Positions 24,817 through 34,429 of a stretch of 64,000 bases of DNA are shown here, piece after piece. A program made the position numbers and the translations under genes. Numbering within the stretch: position 1 is the first letter of the stretch; each line of letters starts with the position of its first letter. Below the pieces are notes generated by a model that made no database searches, was not told the DNA's origin, and saw only the letters and a list, made by a program, of their open reading frames with translations. The DNA is from CAWAVN01 sp963825075 (GTDB taxonomy: Bacteria > Planctomycetota > Planctomycetia > Planctomycetales > Planctomycetaceae): contig CAWGRX010000030.1 in NCBI GenBank assembly GCA_963825075.1, positions 1 through 64,000 of the forward strand, written 5' to 3'.

Positions 24817-25551
24817 ATGACGAGCCGCCGCCATTACCCGAAAGCCCCGATCACCGAAGCGCTGATCGATAATCCGCGAGGTTGCCGGAGTCGGTGCGGC
24901 TGAGCGATTTGGAGGCCCTTCACGAGATGATTCGGGAGGATTACCCTGAAAAGCTCGACCGCAACTTGGCGGAAGGGCGGTTCGAGGTGGGAACCCATGT
25001 CTCCGCGCGGCCCGGCAAAGGCGACTCGGCTTCTTGTTCAAATCCGCCGACGAGAAGCAGGTATTTCAAGCAAGGCTGGATGGCTTCACGATGAGCCGTC
25101 TTGCCCCCTATGAGCGTTGGGAAGACTTGCCGAGGAAACGCGTCGATTGTGGGATTTGTACCGGGAGGCGACTAGGCCTGCGGAGTTCACGCGGATTGCC
25201 GTTCGGTACATGAACTGCATCGATATTCCGCTTCCGTTCGACGATCTGAAAGAGTATTTGCGGACGTACTCTGAAGTTTCGCCTGATCTTCCCCAGAGCT
25301 TGTCGGGACTGTTCATGCAGTTGACGATTCCGCATCCGGATATCGAGTGTGTCGCGCTGCTCAATCAGGCATTGATTGAACCGAGGCAACCGGGTCTCGC
25401 GTCGATCATTCTTGACATTGACTTGTTTCGACAGGAGAACGTTCCGCAGGATGAAAAGGAAATGTGGGATTTCTTTGAAGTCCTGCACGACCGGAAGAAT
25501 GACGTTTTTGAAGCCTGTCTCACCGATAAGGCCAGGGAGTTATTTGCATAA
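24817..25551 (+). pseudogene. TIGR04255-like protein, N-terminal part frameshifted
   Basis: The intact part (25117-25551, 144 residues) has RLWDLYREATRPAEFTRIAV, RYMNCIDIPLPFDDLKEYL and LDIDLFRQENVPQDEKEMWD, which match the sporadically distributed TIGR04255 family of unknown function. Upstream, ATG 24817 begins MTSRRHYPKAPITEALID, the typical family N-terminus, and ESVRLSDLEALHEMIREDYP follows in a shifted frame; at least three one-base shifts occur between 24860 and 25120. Together they would make about 245 residues. The family is often found with small hypothetical genes and near mobile or defence loci, as here. Confidence 0.65.
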
Positions 25552-25695
25552 TGCCGCTCATTGCCGATATGCCACCAAAGCCAACTGTTCCGTTTGTTCG
25601 CGACGTTGATACTTTGGGGATGAAGGTCAGTATGTTTTCAATGCTCTGGAGCAAGCCGAGAGACACTGGGAGATCGAGCTGAATGGCTTCTGACG

Positions 25696-25815
25696 ATGTC
25701 ATTCGTCGCTGAAGCGGAGCCGGAATCCGTTCCATTGAAGACCGTAGGAAAAGTAAAAGTGCGCTGCCGCTTTATCGGACCATTGAAACCGATGCCTTAT
25801 GAATGGGATGAATGA
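25696..25815 (+). CDS. Very small hypothetical protein (39 residues)
   Basis: An open frame MSFVAEAEPESVPLKTVGKV, then KVRCRFIGPLKPMPYEWDE, whose end overlaps the start of the next gene by several bases. The overlap and the position between the TIGR04255-like gene and the gene at 25799 suggest a translationally coupled small protein, but no family is recognised. Confidence 0.35.
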   Translation: MSFVAEAEPESVPLKTVGKVKVRCRFIGPLKPMPYEWDE

Positions 25816-26338
25816 TTCCGCCGCGACATTCTGGCGACTTCATCAAGGGGCTGATTTGGCTCAAGGGGACTTGTTGCGCTCGTGCCTTGTTCCGATCTTT
25901 CCCGCAGACTTATCGACGGATGCGGAAGAGTACCAGGTCGATATTGGAGAAGCGAATCTCATCATCGTGACGCAAAGTTGCGATCTCGCGAACGAGAAGG
26001 CGGAGTTTGTCGCGCTTTGTCCCCTCCTGACATTGGACGAAATGGAAGCCGCGAATCCGAAATTCGGACGCAAAGGCGCATGGGAGGAAGTGCGCTGCGG
26101 CCGACGAGAGGGACTTCACATGCTCGCCGGCCCAGAGGAGCCGGAGAACAATCGAAAGGCGGCTCGTTGTCGATTTTCGGCAGATATACAGCCTTCCCTA
26201 CAACTATCTGTCCTCCCACGCGGAACGCCTTGGTGATCGTTGGCGGTTGGAATCGCCCTTCCTCGAACACTTTTCCCAGGCGTTTGCCGATTCTTCATGC
26301 GGGTTGGGCTTCCTTCCGCGATTCCACCGTTCAAATAA
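25799..26338 (+). CDS. Hypothetical protein downstream of the TIGR04255-like gene, frameshifted
   Basis: The first 145 codons (start 25799 or the in-frame ATG at 25808) encode LAQGDLLRSCLVPIFPADLS and LIIVTQSCDLANEKAEFVAL. The protein then continues in another frame as VVDFRQIYSLPYNYLSSHAE, RLESPFLEHFSQAFA and finally FFMRVGLPSAIPPFK to a stop at 26338. Shifts at about 26160 and 26290 separate them. This composite resembles a known but uncharacterised family with a conserved SCDLA motif and RQIYSLP tail. I cannot assign a function. Confidence 0.5.
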
Positions 26339-26427
26339 CAACCGGGAAATGGGCAAAACAAGCCGGGGAGAACGGGCAAAAAGCCGGCCGATTTGCGGAA
26401 GGCAGGGAGGTTTTTTGACGATCACGG

Positions 26428-26531
26428 TTGATCGTCAAGCGGGTTTGTCGATCACGAAACGCGATTTTTGATCGACAAACGGTTTTATGGATCATTGGTG
26501 ATCGTCAAGCTGGTTTGTCGATCACGAAACG
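26428..26531 (+). repeat. Pair of 34-bp direct repeats
   Basis: The repeat (core GATCGTCAAGC, then GGTTTGTCGATCACGAAACG) occurs at 26428-26461 and 26498-26531 with two mismatches. A partial inverted copy (TTTGATCGACAAAC) lies between them. The pair sits just before hsdR and may be a recombination footprint or regulatory site. Confidence 0.65.
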
Positions 26532-26588
26532 AGAATGGTGAACGGCAAAAATGGAGGTTGCATGCAGAACCAAGAATGAGAGCAGAAC

Positions 26589-29500
26589 ATGAGCGAGGGA
26601 CTTTTTGAAAGCCATGTGGAAGCCGCCACGCTGGAATGGTTGGGGGAACTTGGGTTCGCTACGTTGCACGGTCCCGACATTGCCCCCGAAGAACCGGCAG
26701 CGGAGCGGGGATCTTTCGGGGATGTGGTGCTGGCGGGCCGGCTGCGGGATGCGATTGACCGCTTGAATCCGAGCATTCCCCCGGAAGCCCGCGAAGAAGC
26801 CTGGCGGAAAGTGCTGCGGCCGGAATCGCCCTCCCTGGTGGAGCAGAACCGCACGTTTCATCGGCAGATTGCGGGATGGCGTGGAAATCGAGTATCGCCG
26901 GGCCGATGGTTCGATTGCCGGGGATCGGGTGCGGTTGGTGGATTTCGACCATCCCGAAAACAACGATTGGCTGGCCGTGAATCAGTTCACGGTGATTGAA
27001 GGCCAGCACAACCGCCGGGCGGATGTTGTGGTGTTCCTGAACGGTTTGCCGTTGGCCGTGATCGAACTGAAGAACGCCGCCGATAAGGATGCGACCATCT
27101 GGAAGGCATGGAACCAACTGCAAACCTACAAACAGCAAATTCCGTCCCTGTTTCATTTCAACGAGTTAATGGTGGTTTCGGATGGAACCAACGCCCGCAT
27201 CGGTTCGTTGACGGCCAACAAGGAATGGTTCAAACCGTGGCGAACCATCGAAGGGGACGAAATCGCCAGCCCAAACTTGGAATTGGAAACCCTGGTGCGC
27301 GGCGTTTTCGCCAAGGATCGGTTGCTGAAAATCCTCCGGCATTTCATCGCTTTTGAAGCCGATACGGACAGCGACCGGATCCACAAGATTCTTGCGGGCT
27401 ATCATCAATATCACGCCGTTCAACAGGCGGTGAAGGCCACTGTGAAAGCCTCCAGCCCAGCGGGGGATCGGCGGTGCGGCGTGGTTTGGCATACCCAGGG
27501 ATCGGGCAAAAGTTTTTCGATGCTGTTTTATGCGGGGCAAGTCGTTCTGCATCCCGCGATGAACAACCCCACTTTGGTGGTGTTGACGGACCGGAACGAT
27601 TTGGACGATCAACTTTTCGGGCAGTTTCGGCGCTGCCATGAATTACTGAGACAAGAGCCGATTCAAGCCGAGTCCGTGAAGCACTTGCGGGAACTGTTGA
27701 ACGTGGCCAGCGGGGGAGTGGTTTTCACGACGATTCAGAAATTCCTGCCCGATGAACGCGGGGGCCGATTCCCGATGATCTCGGATCGGCGAAAACATCA
27801 TCGTGATTGCCGATGAAGCCCACCGGTCCCAATATGACATGATCGACGGTTTCGCCCGGAACATGCGGGACGGTTTGCCGAACGCTTCGTTCATCGGTTT
27901 CACCGGAACGCCGATTGAAAAGACCGATGCCAACACGCGGGCGGTGTTCGGGGATTACGTTTCGATTTATGACATCCAACGGGCCGTGGAAGACAAGGCG
28001 ACGGTTCCGATTTATTACGAAAGCCGAATCGCCCGGCTGACGCTGAAGGAAAAGGAACTGCCCAAGCTGGACGATGAGTTTGAGGAACTGACGGAAGGGC
28101 AGGAAGAGGAACGCAAGGAAAAACTCAAAACGAAATGGGCAGCGCTGGAAGCCCTGGTGGGGAACGAGAATCGCATCAAGCTGATTGCCAAGGATTTGGT
28201 GGAACATTTCGAGCGACGCACGGAAGCGATGGAAGGCAAGGCGATGATGGTTTGCATGAGCCGCCGAATTTGCGTCGATCTTTACAACGAAATCATCAAG
28301 CTGCGTCCCGAATGGCAAAATGAAGACGACGACCAAAGGCGAACATCAAAATCGTGATGACGGGATCGGCTTCGGATGATCCCGGACTGGCAACAGCACA
28401 TCCGCAACAAAGCCCGCCGGAAGGCACTGGCGAAGCGGTTCAAGGATCCCGAAGGATTCCTTCAAAATCGTGATCGTGCGGGACATGTGGCTGACCGGCT
28501 TCGATGCCCCCTGTCTGCACACGATGTACGTTGACAAGCCGATGAGAGGCCACGGGCTGATGCAGGCCATCGCCCGCGTGAATCGGGTGTTCAAGGACAA
28601 GCCGGGCGGGTTGGTGGTCGATTATTTGGGGTTGGCCGATCAACTGAAACATGCGATGGCGGTTTACACGGAAAGCGGGGGCAAGGGGCAAACGACCATC
28701 GACACGGCCGAAGCCGTGGCCGCTCTGAAAGAAAAACACGAAATCTGTTGCGACATGATGCACGGTTTTGACTGGTCCCTTTGGTTGACCGGAACCGCGC
28801 GGCGAACGGTTGAAACTGATTCCGCCCGGCTCAAGAGCATGTTTTGCAGACAAGAAGACGGGAAAGCCCGATTCACCAAAGCCGTGGGCGATCTCTCCAA
28901 AGCCTTTGCTCTGTGCGCGGCCCACGAAGATGCGATTGCATTACGGGATGACATTTCGTTTTTCCAAGCGGTGCGGGCCGCATTGGTCAAACCATCGGGA
29001 GAAAACCACACGGAGGAAAACTTGGATCATGCGGTGCGCCAGTTGGTTTCCAAAGCCGTGGCCGCCCCTGGGGAAGTGATCGACGTTTTCTCGGCCGCCG
29101 GCCTGAAGAAGCCGGATATTTCGATTCTGTCCGATGAGTTTCTGGATGAAGTGCGGGGAATCGACCATAAAAACGTGGCCGCGGAACTTTTGCGAAAGCT
29201 CTTGCAGGACGAAATCAAAACCCGATCCAAAACGAACGTGGTGCAATCGCGGGCTTTTTCCGAAATGCTCCAAGCCACGATGAACAAATACCACAACCGG
29301 GCCATCGCGACGCAGGAAATCATTAACGAACTCATCAAGCTGGCGAAAGACCTGCGGGAAGCCAGCAAACGCGGCGAAGACTTGGGGCTAACTGATGACG
29401 AGTTGGCGTTTTACGATGCCCTCGCGATGAATAACAGCGCGGTGGAAGCAATGGGCATCGACGAATTGAAAGTGATCGCGGCGGAGCTGGTCACCAAGGT

Positions 29501-29673
29501 TCGCGAATCGGTCACGATTGATTGGACGGTTCGCGAAAGCGCGAGAGCCGAGAATTCGCGTGATGGTCCGCCGCATTCTGAGGAAATACGGTTATCCGCC
29601 GGACCTGCAAGCCGAAGCGGTCAAAACCGTGTTGGAACAGGCGGAAGCCCTCTGTGAGAATTGGGCAGGGTGA
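26589..29673 (+). CDS. hsdR: Type I restriction endonuclease subunit HsdR, multiply frameshifted
   Basis: About 1,000 residues spread over several frames. The N-terminal nuclease domain has FTVIEGQHNRRADVVVFLNG and VIELKN (a D-x-E-x-K type motif). The SF2 translocase follows with VVWHTQGSGKSFSM (Walker A), VIADEAHRSQYD (DEAH), GFTGTPIEKTD and MQAIARVNRVFKDKPGG (motif VI). The C-terminus is RRILRKYGYPPDLQAEAVKT. Shifts occur near 26870, 27790, 28335, 28378, 28450 and 29555. All motifs are intact between the shifts, which is unusual for old decay. If real, the restriction activity is lost. Confidence 0.85.
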
Positions 29674-30097
29674 TGAACGGTTTTATTTTCCAGGTTTCCC
29701 ATGTCAAACGAACTCGGCATTCTTGATTTGCTGGTGATGCGTGGATTTGATCCGCATTGCAAAGCCAAGTTGGTCAGACATCAAGACAAGCGGTTCGACA
29801 TCGCCGCCCTCATTCGAGATGGTTGGATCGACTTGTATCAAGCCACCCAAGCCCGCAAGGTTTTTAGCGGTTGCGAGTTCATTGTGACTTTTATTGGCGA
29901 CGGCGGGACACGGGCCAAACTGCTTGGCGTCTATCGGGTACTGAAAGAGCGATTGTCAACGCCCGATGATGTTCCTGAAAACTCGCCCTTCGATGATTGG
30001 CGTTACAACCCCGGATACTTTTACGAACTCGAACACCAAGACCAGTACAGCGACCTGGAAGGGCGGGTTGTGATTGAATGGGGTGCGGGTGCTTTGG

Positions 30098-31436
30098 ACC
30101 TGTCCAAAATTAACTTCGTGGATTTGAGTGATTGTGGTATGATCTCGCTTTCTTGGCAAGGAGGGAATCATGGCAAGGAAGCTAGGTCACGAATGTGCGT
30201 GCGAGGTGTGTCGGGACGGGCTCGATTCTGCGGTTGTCGAGGATCATCGTCAGCTCAACGCCCTGCTCGATCGGCTCGACGAGCAACAAAGACGCTGGGT
30301 GGCGGCTCGCGAAGCCATGAAGCTCGGGCACGGCGGGATCGCGTTGATCGCGACGATCACCGGCCTGCATCACGAAACCATCCGACGCGGCAGGGACGAA
30401 ATCAACAAGGGCTTTGCGGATCGGCCCACCGACCGTATCCGCTGCGAAGGCGGTGGCAGACCGCGCGCCGAAAAAAAGATCCCACGCTGATTGCGGATCT
30501 GCTCCAATGTGTCGAACCGGAAACCGCGGGCGATCCCTGCTCGGACGAGAAGTGGGTTCGCTCCCGCTTGCGGGGCCTCTCCGAAAAGCTCGATCGGCGG
30601 GCCTGTCCAACCACCATCGGGCGGTTACTGCGGGATCAGAAGATCGGTCTGCGCAGCCATCGCAAGGTGTTGCACACCGGGAAGAAACATTAGGAACGGG
30701 ACAAACAGTTTCGCTACATTGCTGAAAAACGCGAGGATTTCCGTGCATCCGGCGACCGCGGATCAGCGTCGACACGAAGAAAAAGGAACTGATCGGCCAG
30801 TTCAAAAACGCCGGGCAAACGTGGCGTCGCGAGGGCGAGAAGGTCAACGATCACGACTTCCGTTCGGACGCCGAGGCGATCGCCGTGCCCTACGGGATCT
30901 ATGATCCGGAACGAAACACAGGCCACGTGTGCGTCTCGACGTCCAAGGACGTTCCCGATTTCGCGGCCGATGCTCTTGAGAACTGGTGGCAGCACAACTG
31001 GCAGCACTATCCGAACGCAACACGCCTGATGATCGAGGCGGATTCGGGCGGCAGCAACAGCGCCAGGTCGCGACAATACAAGAAGCGGCTCCAGGGGTTC
31101 GCGGATCAGGCCGGACTGGAAGTCACGGTGTGCCACTATCCGCCGGGGACCTCGAAATGGAACCCGGTGGAGCACTGGCTCTTCAGCCAGATCTCAGCGA
31201 CCTGGGCGGGTTTCGTGCTGAAAACCATCGCGATTTTCCTGGGATTCATCCGCCGCACGACCACCCGAACAGGACTCACCGTCACCGCGACCCAATTCGA
31301 GAAGACCTATCGGACCGGGGTCAAAGTTTCCGAATCCGAGTTCAAGGCGATTCGCCTGACGCGACACGAAGTCTGCCCCAAACTCAACTACACCATCCGC
31401 CCCAGCCCGAAAAACACGGAATAGTTTTTGGACAGT
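30098..31436 (+). mobile_element. ISAzo13-like insertion sequence
   Basis: The ends carry inverted repeats (left CCTGTCCAAAATTA, right reading inward ACTGTCCAAAAACTA) and are flanked by an 8-base direct repeat, TGCTTTGG, at 30090-30097 and 31437-31444. The element is about 1.34 kb and interrupts a GIY-YIG-type gene. One extra base separates the left repeat from the flank. Confidence 0.75.
30170..31424 (+). pseudogene. ISAzo13-family transposase, disrupted
   Basis: AAGGAGG precedes the start (MARKLGHECACEVC). The N-terminal helical part (LDEQQRRWVAAREAMKLGHG) is followed, after a shift near 30480, by SRLRGLSEKLDRRACPTTIG, then a TAG stop near 30692, and after another shift near 30765 by the catalytic part. 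That part contains FRSDAEAIAVPYGIYD, LMIEADSGGSNSARSR (catalytic Asp region) and CHYPPGTSKWNPVEHWLFS (DDE Glu region). It is probably inactive unless the shifts are errors. Confidence 0.7.
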
Positions 31437-31898
31437 TGCTTTGGCATGGCATCAGCATTTGCGCAGCAGACCATCATTGAAATCTTTCCCCAGGCCAAGC
31501 ACAACTCTTCGCGGATTATCTGGATTTTTCGCTGACCCATGCGGAGCTTAATGAGTTGTTCTTGAATCCGGCGGCTCATCGGGATTGGCACGCAAGTTTA
31601 TCGGCGGTGGCCGGAGTGTATCTGATTCTCGCCGAAACAACCGGGCATCAATACGTTGGTTCCGCGTATGGGCTTGATGGAATCTGGGGCTGATGGCAAC
31701 AGTACGCCGCCAATGGGCATGGGAATAACAAATTGCTTCGCGACCTCATCCAAAATGACCCCGCCTATCCCAATGCCTTCAGGTATTCATTGCTGCAAGT
31801 TATTCCGAAAACCTTGAAAGATTCGGAAGTTGTTGCTGGGAAACCCAATACAAAATCAAGCTGGGCAGCCGAGCAACCGGCCTGAACGCCAATTGATG

Positions 31899-32440
31899 CG
31901 TTTATCCAGCAGTTTTTTTCGCCCGTAACGTTTCAACGAGTTGAACGGGATTTCCGGTCGCTAATCCCAACCGCGTTGTTTGTGGGTGATTCTCACAACC
32001 CTAGCGAATGTTTCGGGAGGAAGGCTTCCCTATCATCGGGAGCGAGGGGAATAGAATGCCAGTTGACCGAGGGGATACCGTCGTTTCTGCGAAACCGCCC
32101 CCGCTGTTGGATGAGAGGTCACGGGTTCATTCAGCGAACGTGAGCAAGTGTATGTTAAGAAGAAGAACCCCGCAAAAACGCCGCTCTCTGCACGAAAAAC
32201 CCGCCATTGGAGACCGCCGCGACGGGGGCGGGGTCTCGGAAGGACCCACGCCGCCGAAAAAAATCGCCAAGATTTTTTGAACCCTCTTTCCCAGCCGATG
32301 ACGCCATTGACACTGACAGTTTTTCGCGAAACAAGCGGGAAAACGAATACTGTCATTGGGGATCACGGATGGCATTTTTTCTTCCCAAAAACTCATTTCC
32401 AAACCTTGCAATAATCGAAAGGATGATTACAACTGTTGCA
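31899..32440. other. Gene-poor stretch between two insertion sequences
   Basis: About 540 bases with no convincing gene. It contains the left copy (32299-32319) of a 21-base sequence whose exact reverse complement is at 36393-36413, and a partly palindromic stretch after it (about 32315-32355). Nothing else is recognised. Confidence 0.5.
32299..32319 (+). repeat. Left copy of a long-range 21-bp inverted repeat
   Basis: The sequence starting TGACGCCATTGACACTGACA is the exact reverse complement of 36393-36413. The two copies bracket the IS701-like element, the small HTH gene and the DnaB_N-DUF3987 gene. Confidence 0.75.
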
Positions 32441-32444
32441 ACAT

Positions 32445-33919
32445 CTGAACTTTCGCAATTTTGAGGTCAAGAAAAGCAGCGGGGTTCCTTGTACAATGTG
32501 CTTGTCAAGAAAATGGCACAGGACACAAGGAGGTCCCCGCATGTGGTCTTTCATACCTTCGATGGATGTCATGTTTCAAGTGCTCGCGCCCGTCTTCACC
32601 AGTCCGTCGTTTGTGACACATCAGCGAATCTTGCTCGGCTGGCTGATGTGTTTGGGCAGGCACACCGAGTTTCAAACCTTTGAAGCCTTCCTCGGACGCC
32701 GCGTCGATCGTCATCGCCGGCATCCTTTTGATCGGTTTTACAATTCTTCAGCCGTTCGGTATGGACGGTGAAATCCCTGGCACACCACGTGGCCCTCCAG
32801 GTTGCGCTCGAGTTGAATCCGACCGGCGAATTGCTGTTGGCGGTGGATGGGACGCTTTTGCATAAATCCGGCCAACACGTCTTCGGCATCGGCTGGTTTC
32901 ACGATCCGGTGCGTTCCACCAAAAAACGCGTGGCCACGGCACTTGGAAACAAGTGGGTGGTCGTGGGAATCGTGGTCCAGATTCCAGGCCTCGAGCGCAA
33001 CTTTTGCCTGCGGATTCATGCCATGCTGGATGAGGGCAAGAAAAAACTCGGCGAGGCGGAGTTGGCTCGGCGGATGCTCAAAGACATCCAAGGCTGGTTC
33101 CCCGATCGGCAGATCACATTGGTCGGAGATGGCGGATTTTCCGCGAAAACGCTGCTGGGAAAGTTGGACAAGCGCGTGCGATACGTCGGCCGCATGCGGA
33201 TCGACGCATCGCTTCGCGACCCCGTCATTCCGCCCCGGTCCAAAGGAAAGACCGGTCCCGACCGGAAGTATGGACTGCGGCTGCCTTCGCCGCGAGAGGC
33301 GATGAAGAAGGCGGATCGGGCACGCTCGCCGAAAAACCCCTGGCAGTGGAAATGGATCGAAGTTTATGCCTACGGCCAAATCCGCCGGTTTCAGGTTTGC
33401 AGTTTCCAGGCTACGTGGCCAAAGGTGTTTGGCAGCGCACGATTCAGGTGGTTCTGTGCCGGGCGCTGGACAAGGGCTACGAGGACATGCCGCTGTTTAC
33501 AACGGACCTGGAGGCCGACGCGGCCTGGGTCGTTCAAACCTACGCACGACGAAACACGATTGAAACGTTGTTCAAAAGCAGCAAGCAAGTGATGCAGATC
33601 GAAAAGCCCCAACACTGGTGTCAAGCCAGCACTAAAAAGCTGGCGGCCTGGGTCTGGCTTTCGCAGACACTGGTCATGCTGTGGTACCTCACCGAGGGCC
33701 GACATCTGCCCGAAGCGGAAAAAACGCGGCAGGAATTGGGGGCCTGGGAGACCGAATGGTCGTTTCATCACATGTTCCGTTTCCTGAGGCGTCTTGTCAT
33801 CCGTCAAACCATTAAAGCCATGTCATACAAAAAGCGCGACATCACAGAATTGATCGAATCCCTGGAAAACTACCTCTATCTCGCCGCCTAACGGCAGGGA
33901 GAATTGCGAAAGTTCAGAC
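32445..33919 (+). mobile_element. IS701/IS4-like insertion sequence with visible ends
   Basis: Terminal inverted repeats CTGAACTTTCGCAATT (left, from 32445) and its complement (right, to 33919) are exact over 16 bases. A 4-base direct repeat, ACAT, flanks the element at 32441-32444 and 33920-33923. Length is 1,475 bp. It encodes one transposase. Confidence 0.8.
32541..33891 (+). pseudogene. IS701-like DDE transposase, frameshifted
   Basis: AAGGAGG lies seven bases before the ATG at 32541. The N-terminus reads MWSFIPSMDVMFQVLAPVFT. After a shift near 32742 comes LLLAVDGTLLHKSGQHVFGI (first catalytic Asp) and ITLVGDGGFSAKTLL (second Asp). After another shift near 33400 the end follows, with YARRNTIETLFKSSKQVMQI (the catalytic Glu in the Y-x2-RxxIE-type region). 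The family is IS4-superfamily, closest by pattern to IS701. Two single-base shifts would make it inactive, although all catalytic motifs are kept. Confidence 0.75.
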
Positions 33920-34033
33920 ATCGTGGTGATGCAATTCAATTTAGGGGCGGAAATCTCTCGGCGGTTTTCCGGGAATCCCAATGGGGATACCGTAACCGCG
34001 TGGGGTTCGCTCCTGGAAAGCAGAATTCCCGCG

Positions 34034-34243
34034 ATGACGACACAAGAAGCTCTTCAGGCAATTCGCAAACGGAGTGGATTGCCGACGCTCAGTTATTGGC
34101 AACTCCGTTATCTCATCAAACAGGGGCACATTCCGGCCCCCTCGATGAACGCTTCCCTGGTTTGGGTTTGGTCCGCGCAGGACATCAATAACGCGGTGAA
34201 GTTCCTGAAGGAACGCGCAGCAAAAGAGACCGCCAGCGCATGA
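34034..34243 (+). CDS. Small HTH/excisionase-like protein
   Basis: A 69-residue protein starting at 34034 (GGAAAG upstream; the frame extends 37 codons further but overlaps the IS end). It carries a MerR-type winged HTH pattern: a sequence-reading helix in SYWQLRYLIKQGHIPAP and a following VWVWSAQDINNAVKFLKER. Such small proteins often serve as excisionases or repressors of integrative elements. It precedes the DnaB_N-DUF3987 gene by about 190 bases in the same orientation. Confidence 0.55.
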   Translation: MTTQEALQAIRKRSGLPTLSYWQLRYLIKQGHIPAPSMNASLVWVWSAQDINNAVKFLKERAAKETASA

Positions 34244-34429
34244 AATAGCCACGGTTTTACCGTGGCTATTCGCGTTTGAGCACCAGCCGTTGGCACCGGC
34301 TGGCTCTGATGGAACCCCGGCGGTTTGCCGGAATCTGCGCAACACCATCTTACGGACCTGAACCGCTTTTGGGAACGCGGATTCCGCGACGATTGCCGGG
34401 ACTCACCAGACTTTAACCAAGTGAGTCCG

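Larger units (their letters stand above)
29701..31898 (+). pseudogene. GIY-YIG-type nuclease gene split by an IS element
   Basis: The N-terminal part (29701 to about 30097) encodes LLVMRGFDPHCKAKLVRHQD, FIGDGGTRAKLLGVYRV and LEGRVVIEWGAGAL. The C-terminal part resumes at about 31437 with AWHQHL and continues LTHAELNELF and GVYLILAETTGHQYVGSAYG, a GIY-YIG motif, ending LGSRATGLNAN at 31898. The second part also has an in-frame TGA (GIWG-stop-WQQY) and small shifts. An ISAzo13-like element (30098-31436) lies exactly between the parts. Intact homologues are uncharacterised nuclease-like proteins; this copy is dead. Confidence 0.75.
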
